From CAVROP01 sp050012175 (GTDB lineage Bacteria > Acidobacteriota > Terriglobia > UBA7540): a stretch of DNA of 64,000 bases. The notes under the pieces are model-generated. The model saw nothing but the letters and a program-made list of their open reading frames with translations. It did no database searches and had not been told where the DNA came from. Each line of letters starts with the position of its first letter. Position 1 is the stretch's first letter. Shown piece after piece: positions 17,382-26,660 of the stretch. Both the position numbers and the translations under genes were made by a program. The stretch lies in NCBI GenBank assembly GCA_050012175.1, contig JBEKHR010000010.1, forward strand, positions 62,001-126,000, given 5' to 3'.

Positions 17382-18347
17382 CTAACTCGGGTCATAAACA
17401 CTCGCCACTTCTTGGGAAGACTCCGAGGCGCCGACTTTCTGAAGGAAGTAATCCTCCAACGACCTCCTTACCGGATTTACGGAGATCAACTTCGCTCGGC
17501 TGCGCAGGATGACCTCAAGGGTTCGTTGAACTTGGCTTTCCTCCGGTATCTCAAGGCGCACTCTTTCTCCTGTCCGGACGAGCGACGACGTATAAGGCAT
17601 CAGCTCTGCCAGGACCTCTGCGGACGGGCCTTCGAGCACCAACTCGGTGGTGGAAACTCCCAGGCAAAGGATTGTGTTCAACTCTCCACAACCCTGCAGC
17701 CGGCCGTGGTGGAGAACCGCGACTCGGCCGCAAAGCGTCTCAGCATCCGCGAGAATATGGGTGGAGAAGAATACTGTCTTCTGCCGCTCCTTCAACCGCA
17801 ATATGACTTCACGGACTTCCCTTCTGCCCAGCGGGTCCAGGCCAGACATGGGCTCGTCCAAAAACACCAAGTCAGGGTCATTGATCAAGGCCTGAGCAAT
17901 TCCTAAACGCTGAATCATGCCCTTGGAAAATCTGCGTAGCGGAACATGGCGGGAGGCGGAGAGACCCAACTGGTCGATGAGCTCGCCGGCGCGGCGGCGG
18001 CGTTCAGTAGCCGACAAACCAAACAGGGATGCTACGTAGTTTAGGAACTCCTCCGCCGTCAGATGCTCATAGAAGCTGGGATTCTCTGGCAAGTAGGCGA
18101 CGCGGGACCGAACTGAGATGTCTTCGAGTGGCTTTCCCAGGATGCGAGCCGTTCCTGAGGTGGGGAAAATCAAGCGAAAGAGCAACTTCAGCGTAGTTGT
18201 CTTGCCGGCGCCGTTCGGTCCGAGCAACCCGAAAACCTCACCGGCCTCCACCCTGAGATTAAGCCGGTCGAGCGCCCGCTTAACCCGGTTGCGCCAGAAA
18301 CCCAGACGGTAGTCTTTGGTCAGCTCGATGGTTTCAAGGGCCAGCAT
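17382..18347 (-). CDS. ABC transporter ATP-binding protein
   Basis: The nucleotide-binding subunit of an ABC-2 exporter. It has Walker A GPNGAGKT, a degenerate signature FSKGM in place of LSGGQ, Walker B LVFLDEP and the switch His in FFSTHILADAE. About 100 residues follow the core domain, as in NatA/CcmA-like subunits. The start is ATG 18347 (MLALETIELTKDY); a TTG two codons earlier also fits. It is the first gene of a six-gene minus-strand operon reaching 11846, with gaps of 30 bp or less and several overlaps. Confidence 0.88.
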   Translation of the reverse strand: MLALETIELTKDYRLGFWRNRVKRALDRLNLRVEAGEVFGLLGPNGAGKTTTLKLLFRLIFPTSGTARILGKPLEDISVRSRVAYLPENPSFYEHLTAEEFLNYVASLFGLSATERRRRAGELIDQLGLSASRHVPLRRFSKGMIQRLGIAQALINDPDLVFLDEPMSGLDPLGRREVREVILRLKERQKTVFFSTHILADAETLCGRVAVLHHGRLQGCGELNTILCLGVSTTELVLEGPSAEVLAELMPYTSSLVRTGERVRLEIPEESQVQRTLEVILRSRAKLISVNPVRRSLEDYFLQKVGASESSQEVASVYDPS

Positions 18348-18894
18348 GCTCAACGCACCGTATCTGGGCGGCTACCTCCCTCCTGTGGCGCGGTCGCATG
18401 CCGTCGCCACGGACCCGGGACTAATATACCTGATGACAACAACTCCAGGGAAGTCTAACCAGACATATTTGAAATTCTAAGTGCTGGGCGACACAAGTCA
18501 AGGGTCGAAGGTCAAAGGTTAAAAGCAGACCAAGCGCAAATGGACGCGGCAAATGGTAGGCCCCCTTGTGGGTGTCCATTGCCTGAGGGCAGGCATCCCG
18601 ACCTGTCGGGACCTGCCCCTACGTCCAATACACCGCCTCGAAAGATCGACCCGCCATTGTCATTGGCGGGCCGATGGCATCCGACAAGCGTCTTTCATAG
18701 CAGACAACTGCGTCCGCCTCAATTCGGGTGACTGGAATTCAAGTTTCGGATTCGGAAAGCTTCGGCGGAGCGACCTCCCCCCCGCGCCAGCGCGCTTCTC
18801 AATTGGCAGTTCGAAGGTGATTTCATCCTGAGAGTTTGATCTGCAATTGCGAAGTGAAACTGGAGGTCAGCGGATGCTTCGTTCCAAGGCGCCT
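18348..18894. other. gene-free stretch with a strong inverted repeat
   Basis: No gene is recognised between the ABC ATPase start and the pilA terminator. At 18587-18618 there is a 14-bp-arm hairpin (GGGCAGG and TCCCGAC pairing with GTCGGGA and CCTGCCC, two bases unpaired). The promoter of the ABC operon should lie at the left end; I cannot identify it with confidence. Confidence 0.5.
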
Positions 18895-18895
18895 A

Positions 18896-18926
18896 CAAAA
18901 ACAAAGGGAGGGCCCCCTACCCTCCC
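18896..18926 (-). terminator. intrinsic terminator of pilA
   Basis: On the minus strand GGGAGGG pairs with CCCTCCC across a seven-base loop and is followed by TTTGTTTTT. It lies 30 bp after the pilA stop codon. Confidence 0.8.
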
Positions 18927-18955
18927 CCTGCGTGTAATTTCGTTGTTTCCAATGT

Positions 18956-19474
18956 CTAACCAGCCAGAGGCGAGTCGGTCGAACCGGCCACTGCTGTGCT
19001 GTTTTGACGGATTACGCCGGACTGATCGGTGTAGTAGAAGTTGGTCCCGGTCGTTCCCGCATTGACCGGCGTGGCGGTGATCGAGTAAGTGTTATATCTG
19101 CCAGTCGTATCAATGGCGCCCGCCGAGTAGACAAACGTATAACCACTCTTCGAACTCGTTGTGGCCGCTGAGCCTGCCGTACCTGAGGTTCCCGCGAGAA
19201 CACTGTCAATCAATCCCGAGGCAGTGGCAACAGGGTTCGCCCCGGTAGCCGGTGGACCCAAGTAGCCCAAGGTCGCAGTGTAGCCGGTGTTGTAAGTAAC
19301 AGAGTAAGTGACCTCCGCTGTGTTGAGGGTGCGGAGTGATCCCACCGCAGAAGCCTGATTGGCTGCAATACGCGAACGCAGGAGGTTCGGGATGGCGATT
19401 GCCGCAATGATCAGAATGATCGCGACAACGATCAGCAACTCAATCAGTGAAAAACCTCGTGAACTTTTCTTCAT
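18956..19474 (-). CDS. pilA: type IV major pilin (prepilin)
   Basis: The structural subunit of the type IV pilus fibre. The leader MKKSSRG is cut by prepilin peptidase before Phe (G7/F8); the mature start FSLIELLIVVAIILIIAAIA has the required Glu at +5 and the long hydrophobic helix. The remaining part is rich in Ser, Thr and Gly (TASGLIDSVLAGTSGTAG) and has no Cys, so no disulfide D-region; it resembles short pilins or pseudopilins. At 172 residues a pseudopilin is possible, but its place beside pilSR, a sigma-54 promoter, a strong AAGGAGG site and its own terminator fit a highly expressed major pilin. Confidence 0.88.
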   Translation of the reverse strand: MKKSSRGFSLIELLIVVAIILIIAAIAIPNLLRSRIAANQASAVGSLRTLNTAEVTYSVTYNTGYTATLGYLGPPATGANPVATASGLIDSVLAGTSGTAGSAATTSSKSGYTFVYSAGAIDTTGRYNTYSITATPVNAGTTGTNFYYTDQSGVIRQNSTAVAGSTDSPLAG

Positions 19475-19525
19475 TCATCCTCCTTCTCAAACTCAACTCC
19501 CATGAATCCGTGCCGCTTATGATAT

Positions 19526-19542
19526 GGCACTTTTCCTGCCAA
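19526..19542 (-). promoter_or_regulatory. sigma-54 (-24/-12) promoter of pilA
   Basis: On the minus strand the sequence TTGGCAGGAAAAGTGCC has GG and GC exactly ten bases apart, matching the TGGCACG-N4-TTGC consensus at most positions. It lies about 50 bp before the pilA ATG. PilR, encoded nearby, has the GAFTGA loop needed to activate sigma-54. rpoN itself is not in the window. Confidence 0.72.
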
Positions 19543-19745
19543 CGCAGCATTCCGGAACCTTTTTCCATCAAGGCCAACCATCTTGTATTCAGATACTTAG
19601 CGTAGCAATTGAAAACCCTTCCAGGTTCTGCGCCTTCCGGCACATTCTCTTTGCCGCTTTTTGTCCAAAGGGCGCGACGGATTTTGTCACTCCCATAATA
19701 TCCATAACATTTTCAAGGCAGTAAGTAAGACGGTGCCCGAGTGTT

Positions 19746-22001
19746 CTATTTGTGGCTCTCTTTGCGAACCTCCGGACAAGACGGAGCTCGAGGCTTTAGC
19801 TTTCGCAGGGCCATCTTTACCGTGTCCTCATGGGGGTCAAGGAGCTTGGCAGCCTGGATTTCCCGCCTCGCGCTACTGGGGTCGCCCAAATCGAGGTAAG
19901 CCAGACCAAGCTGCGCGTGGGCTAGGGCTGACTTCGGCTGAGCCGCGACCGCTTTCCCAAGTGCACTGATCGCCTCATCGCCTTTCCCCATTTTTAGCGC
20001 GAGGACGCCAAGCCGAAACTGTGCGTTTCCAGAGTTGGGGGCGGCCCTCACAATCTGCCGATAGATGTCGAGTGCGGCCACCAGCTTGCCTTGATCTTCG
20101 TAAACACCGGCAAGCGCCAGATAAGGCGCCTCGCTGTTTAGAGCGAGTTGGATGGCGCGCCGGAACTCGCCTTCCGCGTCCCCGAATTTCTTTTCGCGGG
20201 AAAAAACGGCCCCCAGGTTCAGGTGAACCAGGACAGAAGAAGGCTCTACCGTTGCGGCCCGGCTGAGGAGGTTTTCTGCCTCGTCGAGACGATCCTCCTG
20301 CAACGACAAAAGCCCGAGCGCGAAGAGGGACTCGGAGTCATTCGGGTCGCAAGACAAAGCTCGCGCGAACAGATCACGAGCTTCTTCCTCGCTGCCACGA
20401 TCGAGCGCAATCTTACCCAAGGCGAAGAGTGGCTTCGAAAAAGTGGGGTTCATCTGAGCGCCGCGCCTCAGGACTTGCTCAGCGGCACTCGCGTTCCCGT
20501 CGTCCAAAAAGACACCCGCCAGGTTCACGAAAGCTTCGCCGGCAAGGGGGTCCGCGGCTATCGCCGCCACGTACTCGATACGTGCGAGCCCACGGTTGCC
20601 CTCCCATCTGTAATTGTTCCCCAAGTAGATATGGAACATGGCGGCGTTGGGGTCTTCACGCACAGTGGCCAGACCTAAGGTGAAGTTATTCCGCCATGCC
20701 GGCAGTCTCACGTAGGTCCGTAAAGCCGCCGCCAGCAACAGAATCAAGCCGAGCGCCCCGCCCGCGACTCTCAACCACGCGCGGCGGCCTGGGCCCTTGC
20801 TGACCATGCTTCCCAGACCTTCGCCTAACAGCCAGCAGATTCCCACCGAGGGGATGTAAAGGTATCTCTCCCCATAAGCGGAAACACCCACTCCGGCGAT
20901 GTTGAGGACAGGACCGAGAGTCAAGAAGAACCAAATTATGGCGAAACTGACAGGCCGGTCCTTCCTCCACCAAGCCACCACCACTCCCGCCGCCCAAAGT
21001 GCAAACAACATTCCCAGGAGCACTGCCGGATCCCGCCAAGTTAGGGGGGGATGGAACTTCCAGGAATAGGAAAGGTGTTGAGGCCAGAGAAGCTTGCCGG
21101 TATATTCACCGAGCTGCGTAAAGCCGAAGATGAGGGATTCCCTCAGACGCATGCGACTGGGTGGCCCGACGCCGGAAATATCCCCGATCACGGCCAGATG
21201 AACGACGATATAGAATGCCGACACCAAGAAGGTGGGCATGTAGCGGCTCAGGCGCTCGCCGAATCGCGCTGCTTCGTCGCCACGCATGAAATGCTCGAAG
21301 AAGACCATGAACACAGGGATAGCCAGCGCAACCTCTTTGCACAGCGCCGCCAGGAGAAACATTACCGCGCTCATCCACGCTCGGACCCGCGAAAAGCCTC
21401 CTCCGCTGGCGGGCTTGGTGTAGATCAGAAGCGCCGGCAAGAAGAATGCTGCGCATTCAAGATCAGAAATCCCTGAGACGGTCGCCACATCCTCGGTGTG
21501 AACAGGCAGGGCGGCGAACAGTAAGGCACCCCACAAGGCTCCGCTCCCTTTGGGCCAGAACCTTTTGCCGAGTTGATAGACCATCACCACTACCCAAGCA
21601 TTCAGGAGGACATTGAAGAGATGAAAGGGGCCGGGTCGAGGACCAAACAACATCGCCTGCACCAGAAAAGTGAACATGACCAACGGCCGGTAGTAGATAC
21701 TATCCCCACGCGCGCCGCGAAAGCTCCAGAAGTTTTGCGTGAAGATCTCGCGCAGAAAATGGAAGCTTCTCACGTAGGGATTGCCCCCAATCAAGATGGC
21801 GTCATCCCCAACCAAGTCGTAGCCTGTGGTTGCGATATACAGGGCGAGGGAAAAGAGAATCAGGAGCGGGATGGCCAACCGGTCAATGTTTTGGCCGAAA
21901 AAAAAGGCTCCACGGCTCGCGGGTTCTTCAGAGAGAGGGGTGGGTTGAAAGTGAGACCCTGCGTCCAATTCACTGGCCTCAGATGTTGTATTTCTTGGCA
22001 T
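19746..22001 (-). CDS. TMTC-like polytopic glycosyltransferase with TPR repeats (second copy)
   Basis: A 751-residue paralogue of the protein at 11846-13858. The membrane half has the acidic loop GYDLVGDDAILIGGNPYVRSF, the motif YYRPLVMFTFLVQAML and LPVHTEDVATVSGISDLECA. About nine TPR units follow from residue 440 (MFHIYLGNNYRWEGNRGLAR and on). I placed the start at ATG 22001 (MPRNTTSEASELD), which overlaps pilR by 23 bp; the open frame continues 159 bp into pilR but that is unlikely to be coding. It sits between pilR and pilA in the pilus cluster. Glycosylation of the Ser/Thr-rich pilin is an attractive but unproven role. Confidence 0.78.
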   Translation of the reverse strand: MPRNTTSEASELDAGSHFQPTPLSEEPASRGAFFFGQNIDRLAIPLLILFSLALYIATTGYDLVGDDAILIGGNPYVRSFHFLREIFTQNFWSFRGARGDSIYYRPLVMFTFLVQAMLFGPRPGPFHLFNVLLNAWVVVMVYQLGKRFWPKGSGALWGALLFAALPVHTEDVATVSGISDLECAAFFLPALLIYTKPASGGGFSRVRAWMSAVMFLLAALCKEVALAIPVFMVFFEHFMRGDEAARFGERLSRYMPTFLVSAFYIVVHLAVIGDISGVGPPSRMRLRESLIFGFTQLGEYTGKLLWPQHLSYSWKFHPPLTWRDPAVLLGMLFALWAAGVVVAWWRKDRPVSFAIIWFFLTLGPVLNIAGVGVSAYGERYLYIPSVGICWLLGEGLGSMVSKGPGRRAWLRVAGGALGLILLLAAALRTYVRLPAWRNNFTLGLATVREDPNAAMFHIYLGNNYRWEGNRGLARIEYVAAIAADPLAGEAFVNLAGVFLDDGNASAAEQVLRRGAQMNPTFSKPLFALGKIALDRGSEEEARDLFARALSCDPNDSESLFALGLLSLQEDRLDEAENLLSRAATVEPSSVLVHLNLGAVFSREKKFGDAEGEFRRAIQLALNSEAPYLALAGVYEDQGKLVAALDIYRQIVRAAPNSGNAQFRLGVLALKMGKGDEAISALGKAVAAQPKSALAHAQLGLAYLDLGDPSSARREIQAAKLLDPHEDTVKMALRKLKPRAPSCPEVRKESHK

Positions 22002-23349
22002 AATGTCGAAACGATCGGTAGGACATGTGAAGAAGTTCCGCAGCATGAGTCCGAACGCCTTCCGCGGCACGCAAAGCAGCAAGCAGGTACTGCTTTTCGA
22101 TTTGCGATAGACGGGTCTCGAAATCCAACCCTTCTGGGGGAATTTGAACTGTGGTCTCACTGCTCAGAGTCATACCAGTCACTGATTGAGGCAGGTGTTC
22201 CAGGCATACCCGGCCATCGCGTTCCCCACACACGGCCACCGCATATTCGACCGCATTTTCGAGTTCCCGGATATTTCCCGGCCAGGGATAACGTTCGAGA
22301 ACATCCAGGATGTCTCGATCGAAATCCAGCACCCCCTTCCCCATCTGCAAGCCAAATTTCCGCAGAAAGTTGCGCGCTAGAGGCCCAATGTCGTCAGGCC
22401 GCTCGCGCAAGGGAGGGACGTGGATAGGTATGACGCTGATGCGGTAGTAGAAGTCCTCCCGAAATTGTCCCCCTGCCACCATGCGTTTTAAATCGCGGTT
22501 CGTGGAGGCAATCAATCTCACGTCGATCGAAATATCGGTGCTTCCTCCCAGCGGTCGTACCTTTCTCTCCTGCAGGACGCGCAGAAGCTTGACTTGCATC
22601 GTGGGGCTTGTCTCCCCGATTTCGTCCAGGAATAACGTGCCCCCGTGGGCGGATTCGATGATGCCCTTACGGTTGGCATCCGCACCGGTGAAGGCCCCCT
22701 TGAGATATCCAAACAGCTCGCTTTCCAGCAGGGTTTCCGGAAAGGCCCCACAGTTGATGGAAACGAAGGGCCTTTCGCGCCGCAAGCTGGCCTCATGAAT
22801 GGCCCGCGCTACCAACTCTTTGCCGGTCCCGCTCTCGCCCGTAATCAAGACCGTACTGGCGGTGGGGGCCACGGTCCGCACCATTTCGAGGATGCTCTGA
22901 ATCTGCCGGCTTTGGCCAATAATGTTGTTATGCGCAAAGACGCGGAGCAATTCCCGGCGCAGGCGCACATTCTCTTCACGCAACGCCAACTCTTGCAGCG
23001 CCCGATTAACGGTGAGTTTCAGTTCCTCAACCAGTTTATCCGTCTTGATGACGTACTGATAGGCTCCCAGGTTGAGAGCGTCGATGGCCGTGGACATCGT
23101 GGGGACAGCCGTAATCAAAATGAAACCCGCGGGATTGCGACTTTCGCGGAAGAACTCGAGCAGTTCAATGCCCGTCAGGTCCGGCATACGGATGTCGCAG
23201 ATAATAAGATCGTAGACTTGGGATTCGATCTTTTTTTTCGCCGCTTGGCCGCTGGACACCGTCTCGACAAGGTGGCCGTCCTTGCGGAAGACAATCTCCA
23301 ACATTTGGCACAACGACTTTTCGTCGTCCACAATCAGCAGCCGAGCCAT
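21979..23349 (-). CDS. pilR: sigma-54-dependent response regulator PilR
   Basis: An NtrC-family activator of 456 residues. The receiver domain has the phospho-acceptor D52 (ICDIRMPD) and acidic pocket VDDE. The AAA+ domain has Walker A GESGTGKE (171-178), the sigma-54 contact loop GAFTGA (218-223), and Walker B GGTLFLDEIGE. The C-terminus is a Fis-type helix-turn-helix (AAELLHMSYRSFRHYAKKY). It pairs with PilS encoded 38 bp upstream and probably acts at the pilA promoter at 19526-19542. Confidence 0.92.
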   Translation of the reverse strand: MARLLIVDDEKSLCQMLEIVFRKDGHLVETVSSGQAAKKKIESQVYDLIICDIRMPDLTGIELLEFFRESRNPAGFILITAVPTMSTAIDALNLGAYQYVIKTDKLVEELKLTVNRALQELALREENVRLRRELLRVFAHNNIIGQSRQIQSILEMVRTVAPTASTVLITGESGTGKELVARAIHEASLRRERPFVSINCGAFPETLLESELFGYLKGAFTGADANRKGIIESAHGGTLFLDEIGETSPTMQVKLLRVLQERKVRPLGGSTDISIDVRLIASTNRDLKRMVAGGQFREDFYYRISVIPIHVPPLRERPDDIGPLARNFLRKFGLQMGKGVLDFDRDILDVLERYPWPGNIRELENAVEYAVAVCGERDGRVCLEHLPQSVTGMTLSSETTVQIPPEGLDFETRLSQIEKQYLLAALRAAEGVRTHAAELLHMSYRSFRHYAKKYNI

Positions 23350-23387
23350 TTACCTTCCCCTAAGCACAATTTTTCCGCAAAACCTCA

Positions 23388-25148
23388 TCACCGACTGGCA
23401 ACAGCCGACGTGAAACGCATTTGCTCTGCGACCACTGGAGTAGGCTTCTTGGGTAATTCAAGCACAAACCTTGCACCCTTGCCAGCTTTCGATTCCACCC
23501 TGATCGTGCCCTGGAGTCCCTGCATAATCTGGTAAACGATCGCCAGTCCGAGGCCTGTGCCACCGCTGAATCCCGGTTGAAAGGGCTCAAAGACTTTTTC
23601 GAGCTGCAACTCCGTAAATCCCACTCCAGTGTCACTCAGGGTCACTCGAACGGTCTTTTCGCTGGCTTCCTCAACTTGCACCGTCAACTGCCCCCCATCC
23701 GGCATGGCTTTGAGCGCATTGTCCGATATATTCCAGAATACCTGGCGCAACTTGTCGGCATCCGCCCAGATCAGGAGGGGCTTGGCAGGAACCCGCTTCT
23801 CCACGCGGACATTGGCTCCGAACAGCGGATGGTGCGAAAGCAAAACCAGAGTCTCTCCGATCAGATTGACCAGGTCAACTTCCTGGAGTTCATGGCGCTG
23901 CTCCCGACAATAGAGAAGAAAATCAGACACCAGTTTATTGAGTCGCTCAGACTCACTGCTCACAATCTCGATTAACTTGGATTGGTCCTCATCCAAATGC
24001 GAAATTGACTGCAACAGCTTGACGGAGCCGGCAATAGACGCCAACGGATTCCTGATCTCGTGCGCGATGCCGGCTGCCATGCGGCCCAGTGTTGCCATGC
24101 GATCCTTGGTGCGGTACTCGGCTTCCCGGCGTTTTTCCTCCGTGAGGTCCTGGAAATTGTGTACGTAACCGACCGCACCGATTTCCGGGACAATCAGTGG
24201 AGAAACAGAAATGCCGAGGATGCGGCGCTCGCCGCGCGGATGCAGATACGTTACTTCCTGTCGCGTAGGGAAGGCGTTTCCGTTAGGGACCGAAGGGGCC
24301 TCGGCCTGCAAGTCGGGGAAAAGAGATTGAATCGGTTTTCCACGCAGCTCTTCAGGCTTGCGGCCCAATATGGTGGCGCCCGAGCTATTCAGCTCGCTGA
24401 CGAAACCTTCCGAATCCGTGCTCATCAGCCCATCGCGCATGCTCTCCAGGATGTTCTCGGTTTTTGCTTGCAGGCTGACGACCTGCCCGCTCTTGTCCCT
24501 GAGTTCTTCTCCGACTTTTCGGAGACTTTCCGCCAGATGACTGGAGAGGTAGGCGACAGCGAAGAAACCGAAAAGGCTCCCCCCGATCTTGACCTGCAGG
24601 GTGCGCAAGTCCACCGCATAGGGCGAGGAGGTCACGAGAAAGCGGAGGGCCGGATAATGGTCCGCGAAGTCGGGATAGATACTAGGGAGATATGCCAATT
24701 CCAGCACCCCGCCCATGCAAACGAAGCATACCGCCGCCACCAGGAACACCCGTCCCCGAGGAAGGAGGATAGTGGAAAGAATGATCACCACCAGGTAAAG
24801 CGAGAAGTAATTGCTTTCCAAGTCTCCCGTGAGGTGCAAAATGGCGGTGATGATGAGGATGTCGGAGAAGATCTGCAGGTATGCCTGCAAGAGGTATTCC
24901 CGGCTTAACTGATTGTAAATCAGATAATACAAGCCAACGACGTACCAGAGAATAATGACGATGCCGAAGTATTTGAAGGATGCAGGGTTGGGAGGGTTGG
25001 CGACAAGGGTTCGAATGGCGTAATCGATGGCGAAAACAAAGCTGATAATGACGAAGCGGATTTTGGTCACCCAGGGGAGCCACGCCTTTAACTGGTCAGG
25101 CAACCCGGCGGAGACGGTGGTCGAATTAAGGGAAGAGCGTTCTTCCAT
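23388..25148 (-). CDS. pilS: sensor histidine kinase PilS
   Basis: A 586-residue membrane kinase. Six N-terminal hydrophobic segments (to about residue 200) are followed by a short coiled linker, a PAS domain (about 230-340), the HisKA box GIAHEIRNPLASIAGSV with the phospho-His, and an HATPase domain (NISDNALKAMPDGGQL, TGLGLAIVYQIMQ). This is the PilS layout; PilS adjusts pilin transcription through PilR, possibly by sensing pilin in the membrane. It starts at ATG 25148. The roughly 215 bp between pilC and pilS contain nothing recognisable. Confidence 0.9.
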   Translation of the reverse strand: MEERSSLNSTTVSAGLPDQLKAWLPWVTKIRFVIISFVFAIDYAIRTLVANPPNPASFKYFGIVIILWYVVGLYYLIYNQLSREYLLQAYLQIFSDILIITAILHLTGDLESNYFSLYLVVIILSTILLPRGRVFLVAAVCFVCMGGVLELAYLPSIYPDFADHYPALRFLVTSSPYAVDLRTLQVKIGGSLFGFFAVAYLSSHLAESLRKVGEELRDKSGQVVSLQAKTENILESMRDGLMSTDSEGFVSELNSSGATILGRKPEELRGKPIQSLFPDLQAEAPSVPNGNAFPTRQEVTYLHPRGERRILGISVSPLIVPEIGAVGYVHNFQDLTEEKRREAEYRTKDRMATLGRMAAGIAHEIRNPLASIAGSVKLLQSISHLDEDQSKLIEIVSSESERLNKLVSDFLLYCREQRHELQEVDLVNLIGETLVLLSHHPLFGANVRVEKRVPAKPLLIWADADKLRQVFWNISDNALKAMPDGGQLTVQVEEASEKTVRVTLSDTGVGFTELQLEKVFEPFQPGFSGGTGLGLAIVYQIMQGLQGTIRVESKAGKGARFVLELPKKPTPVVAEQMRFTSAVASR

Positions 25149-25365
25149 GAAGAAGCCTACCAGCCCACAATTCTATGCGCTTCAGCGGAGCCGTCAATAC
25201 CCCTTTCGCGCGCCAAAGGACTTATCATCATCCCTGGTCCGGCTTCGGATGCCGCCACTAAACCCTGAGCAGTCCTGGGCAGGATTGGGTCCAGCCAGCG
25301 GAAAGGACAAGCTTGTGCCCCCTCTTCAGGAGCCCTGGACGGAATCGTGGGCGGAGTTCCGGAAA

Positions 25366-26574
25366 CTAACCTGCCAGTTTTGAGATCAAGCTGAACAAGG
25401 GAAGATACATCGAAATTACCACCCCTCCGACGACCACACCCAGGAAAAGAATGATCATCGGTTCCATCGCCGTTAAGAGATCGCCGACTGCCGCATCCAC
25501 CTCATCTTCGTAAAAGTCGGCAATCTTCTGGAGCATGGCGTCCAGTGATCCGGTCTGCTCGCCCACCCCGATCATCTGCACCACGATGTTGGGGAAAACG
25601 CCGGTTTCGCGCAGGGGATCCACGATGGTCCGGCCTGTTTCGATGGCCTTCCGAACCTCCAGGATGGCGTTCTCAATCACCGCATTGCCCGCCGTGCGCG
25701 CTGTAATATTCATGGCCTCCAGCATTGGAACGCCGCTCGCAATCAGGGTACCCAGCGTACGAGTAAACATCGCCACCGAGATCTTGCGCATCAGGCCGCC
25801 CAGGATGGGGAGCTTGAGGATGAAAGTATCAATGACCATGCGTCCCTGGGGCGTGGCGTAGTAAACCTTCAGGCCGTATCCGCCCAGGCCCAGCAGAACC
25901 ACTAAGGGCAAAGCAAAGCTTGCAATGGCGTTGCTGAGACCAATAACTATGCGGGTCGGCAAAGGCAAGTCCACACCCAGACCGGCGAAAAGGGTGGCAA
26001 AAATGGGTACGACCTTCCACAAGAGGATGAAGATCACGCCCCCCGCGATGAGCACTACGGCCGAGGGATATATCAAGGCTGAGGTCACCGCCCTCCGCAA
26101 CTTGACGGCTTTTTCAATATGCCCGGAGAGTCGCTGCAAAACGCCGTCCAGCATACCCCCGGTCTCGCCCGCCTCGACCATGTTCGTATAGAGATCGTCA
26201 AATACCTTGGGATATTCGCGCAGCGCATTGGCGAGAGTCGAGCCGCCTTCAACCGTCCTGCGAACCCCGGCCAGCACCTTGGCAAAAGCCTTGTTCTCCT
26301 GTTGGCCGGAGAGGATTTCAAGGCACTGAACCAGCGGAAGACCGGCATCAATCATGACCGAGAACTGGCGGGTGAAAATCGCCAGTTCTTTGGCGCCCAC
26401 TTTCCCCCGCACTTTCGGTTTGGGAATGGCGATGACGCGCTTCGCCACGATGCGGGCCGGTGTGACCTGCTCCCGGCGCAGCGCCGCGTCCAGGGCCTCG
26501 CGGGTCGGCGCCGCCCTCACCCCGCTGACCAGCGTGCCTGTACGTGACGTTCCTCGATATTCAAACTGCGGCAT
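25366..26574 (-). CDS. pilC: type IV pilus inner-membrane platform protein PilC
   Basis: A 402-residue GspF/PilC family protein. Two homologous T2SSF domains are visible, each beginning with a conserved FTRQFSVMIDAGLPLVQCLE or FTRTLGTLIASGVPMLEAM block. Three membrane segments occur at about 170-195, 220-240 and the C-terminus (IILFLGVVVGGVVISMYLPLF). It forms the platform on which PilB and PilT act. Confidence 0.95.
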   Translation of the reverse strand: MPQFEYRGTSRTGTLVSGVRAAPTREALDAALRREQVTPARIVAKRVIAIPKPKVRGKVGAKELAIFTRQFSVMIDAGLPLVQCLEILSGQQENKAFAKVLAGVRRTVEGGSTLANALREYPKVFDDLYTNMVEAGETGGMLDGVLQRLSGHIEKAVKLRRAVTSALIYPSAVVLIAGGVIFILLWKVVPIFATLFAGLGVDLPLPTRIVIGLSNAIASFALPLVVLLGLGGYGLKVYYATPQGRMVIDTFILKLPILGGLMRKISVAMFTRTLGTLIASGVPMLEAMNITARTAGNAVIENAILEVRKAIETGRTIVDPLRETGVFPNIVVQMIGVGEQTGSLDAMLQKIADFYEDEVDAAVGDLLTAMEPMIILFLGVVVGGVVISMYLPLFSLISKLAG

Positions 26575-26660
26575 CAGTCCACCTCACGGTTCCTTGCGCT
26601 GCCCCCACGCTTGAGGACCGCGGCAAGCAATTCTTGCGGGTCCAGTATTAGCCACCGCCA

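Noticed and set aside
22002..22160. Longer N-terminus of the second TMTC-like protein
   Set aside because: It would overlap pilR by 182 bp with no membrane or domain similarity; ATG 22001 gives a sensible start.
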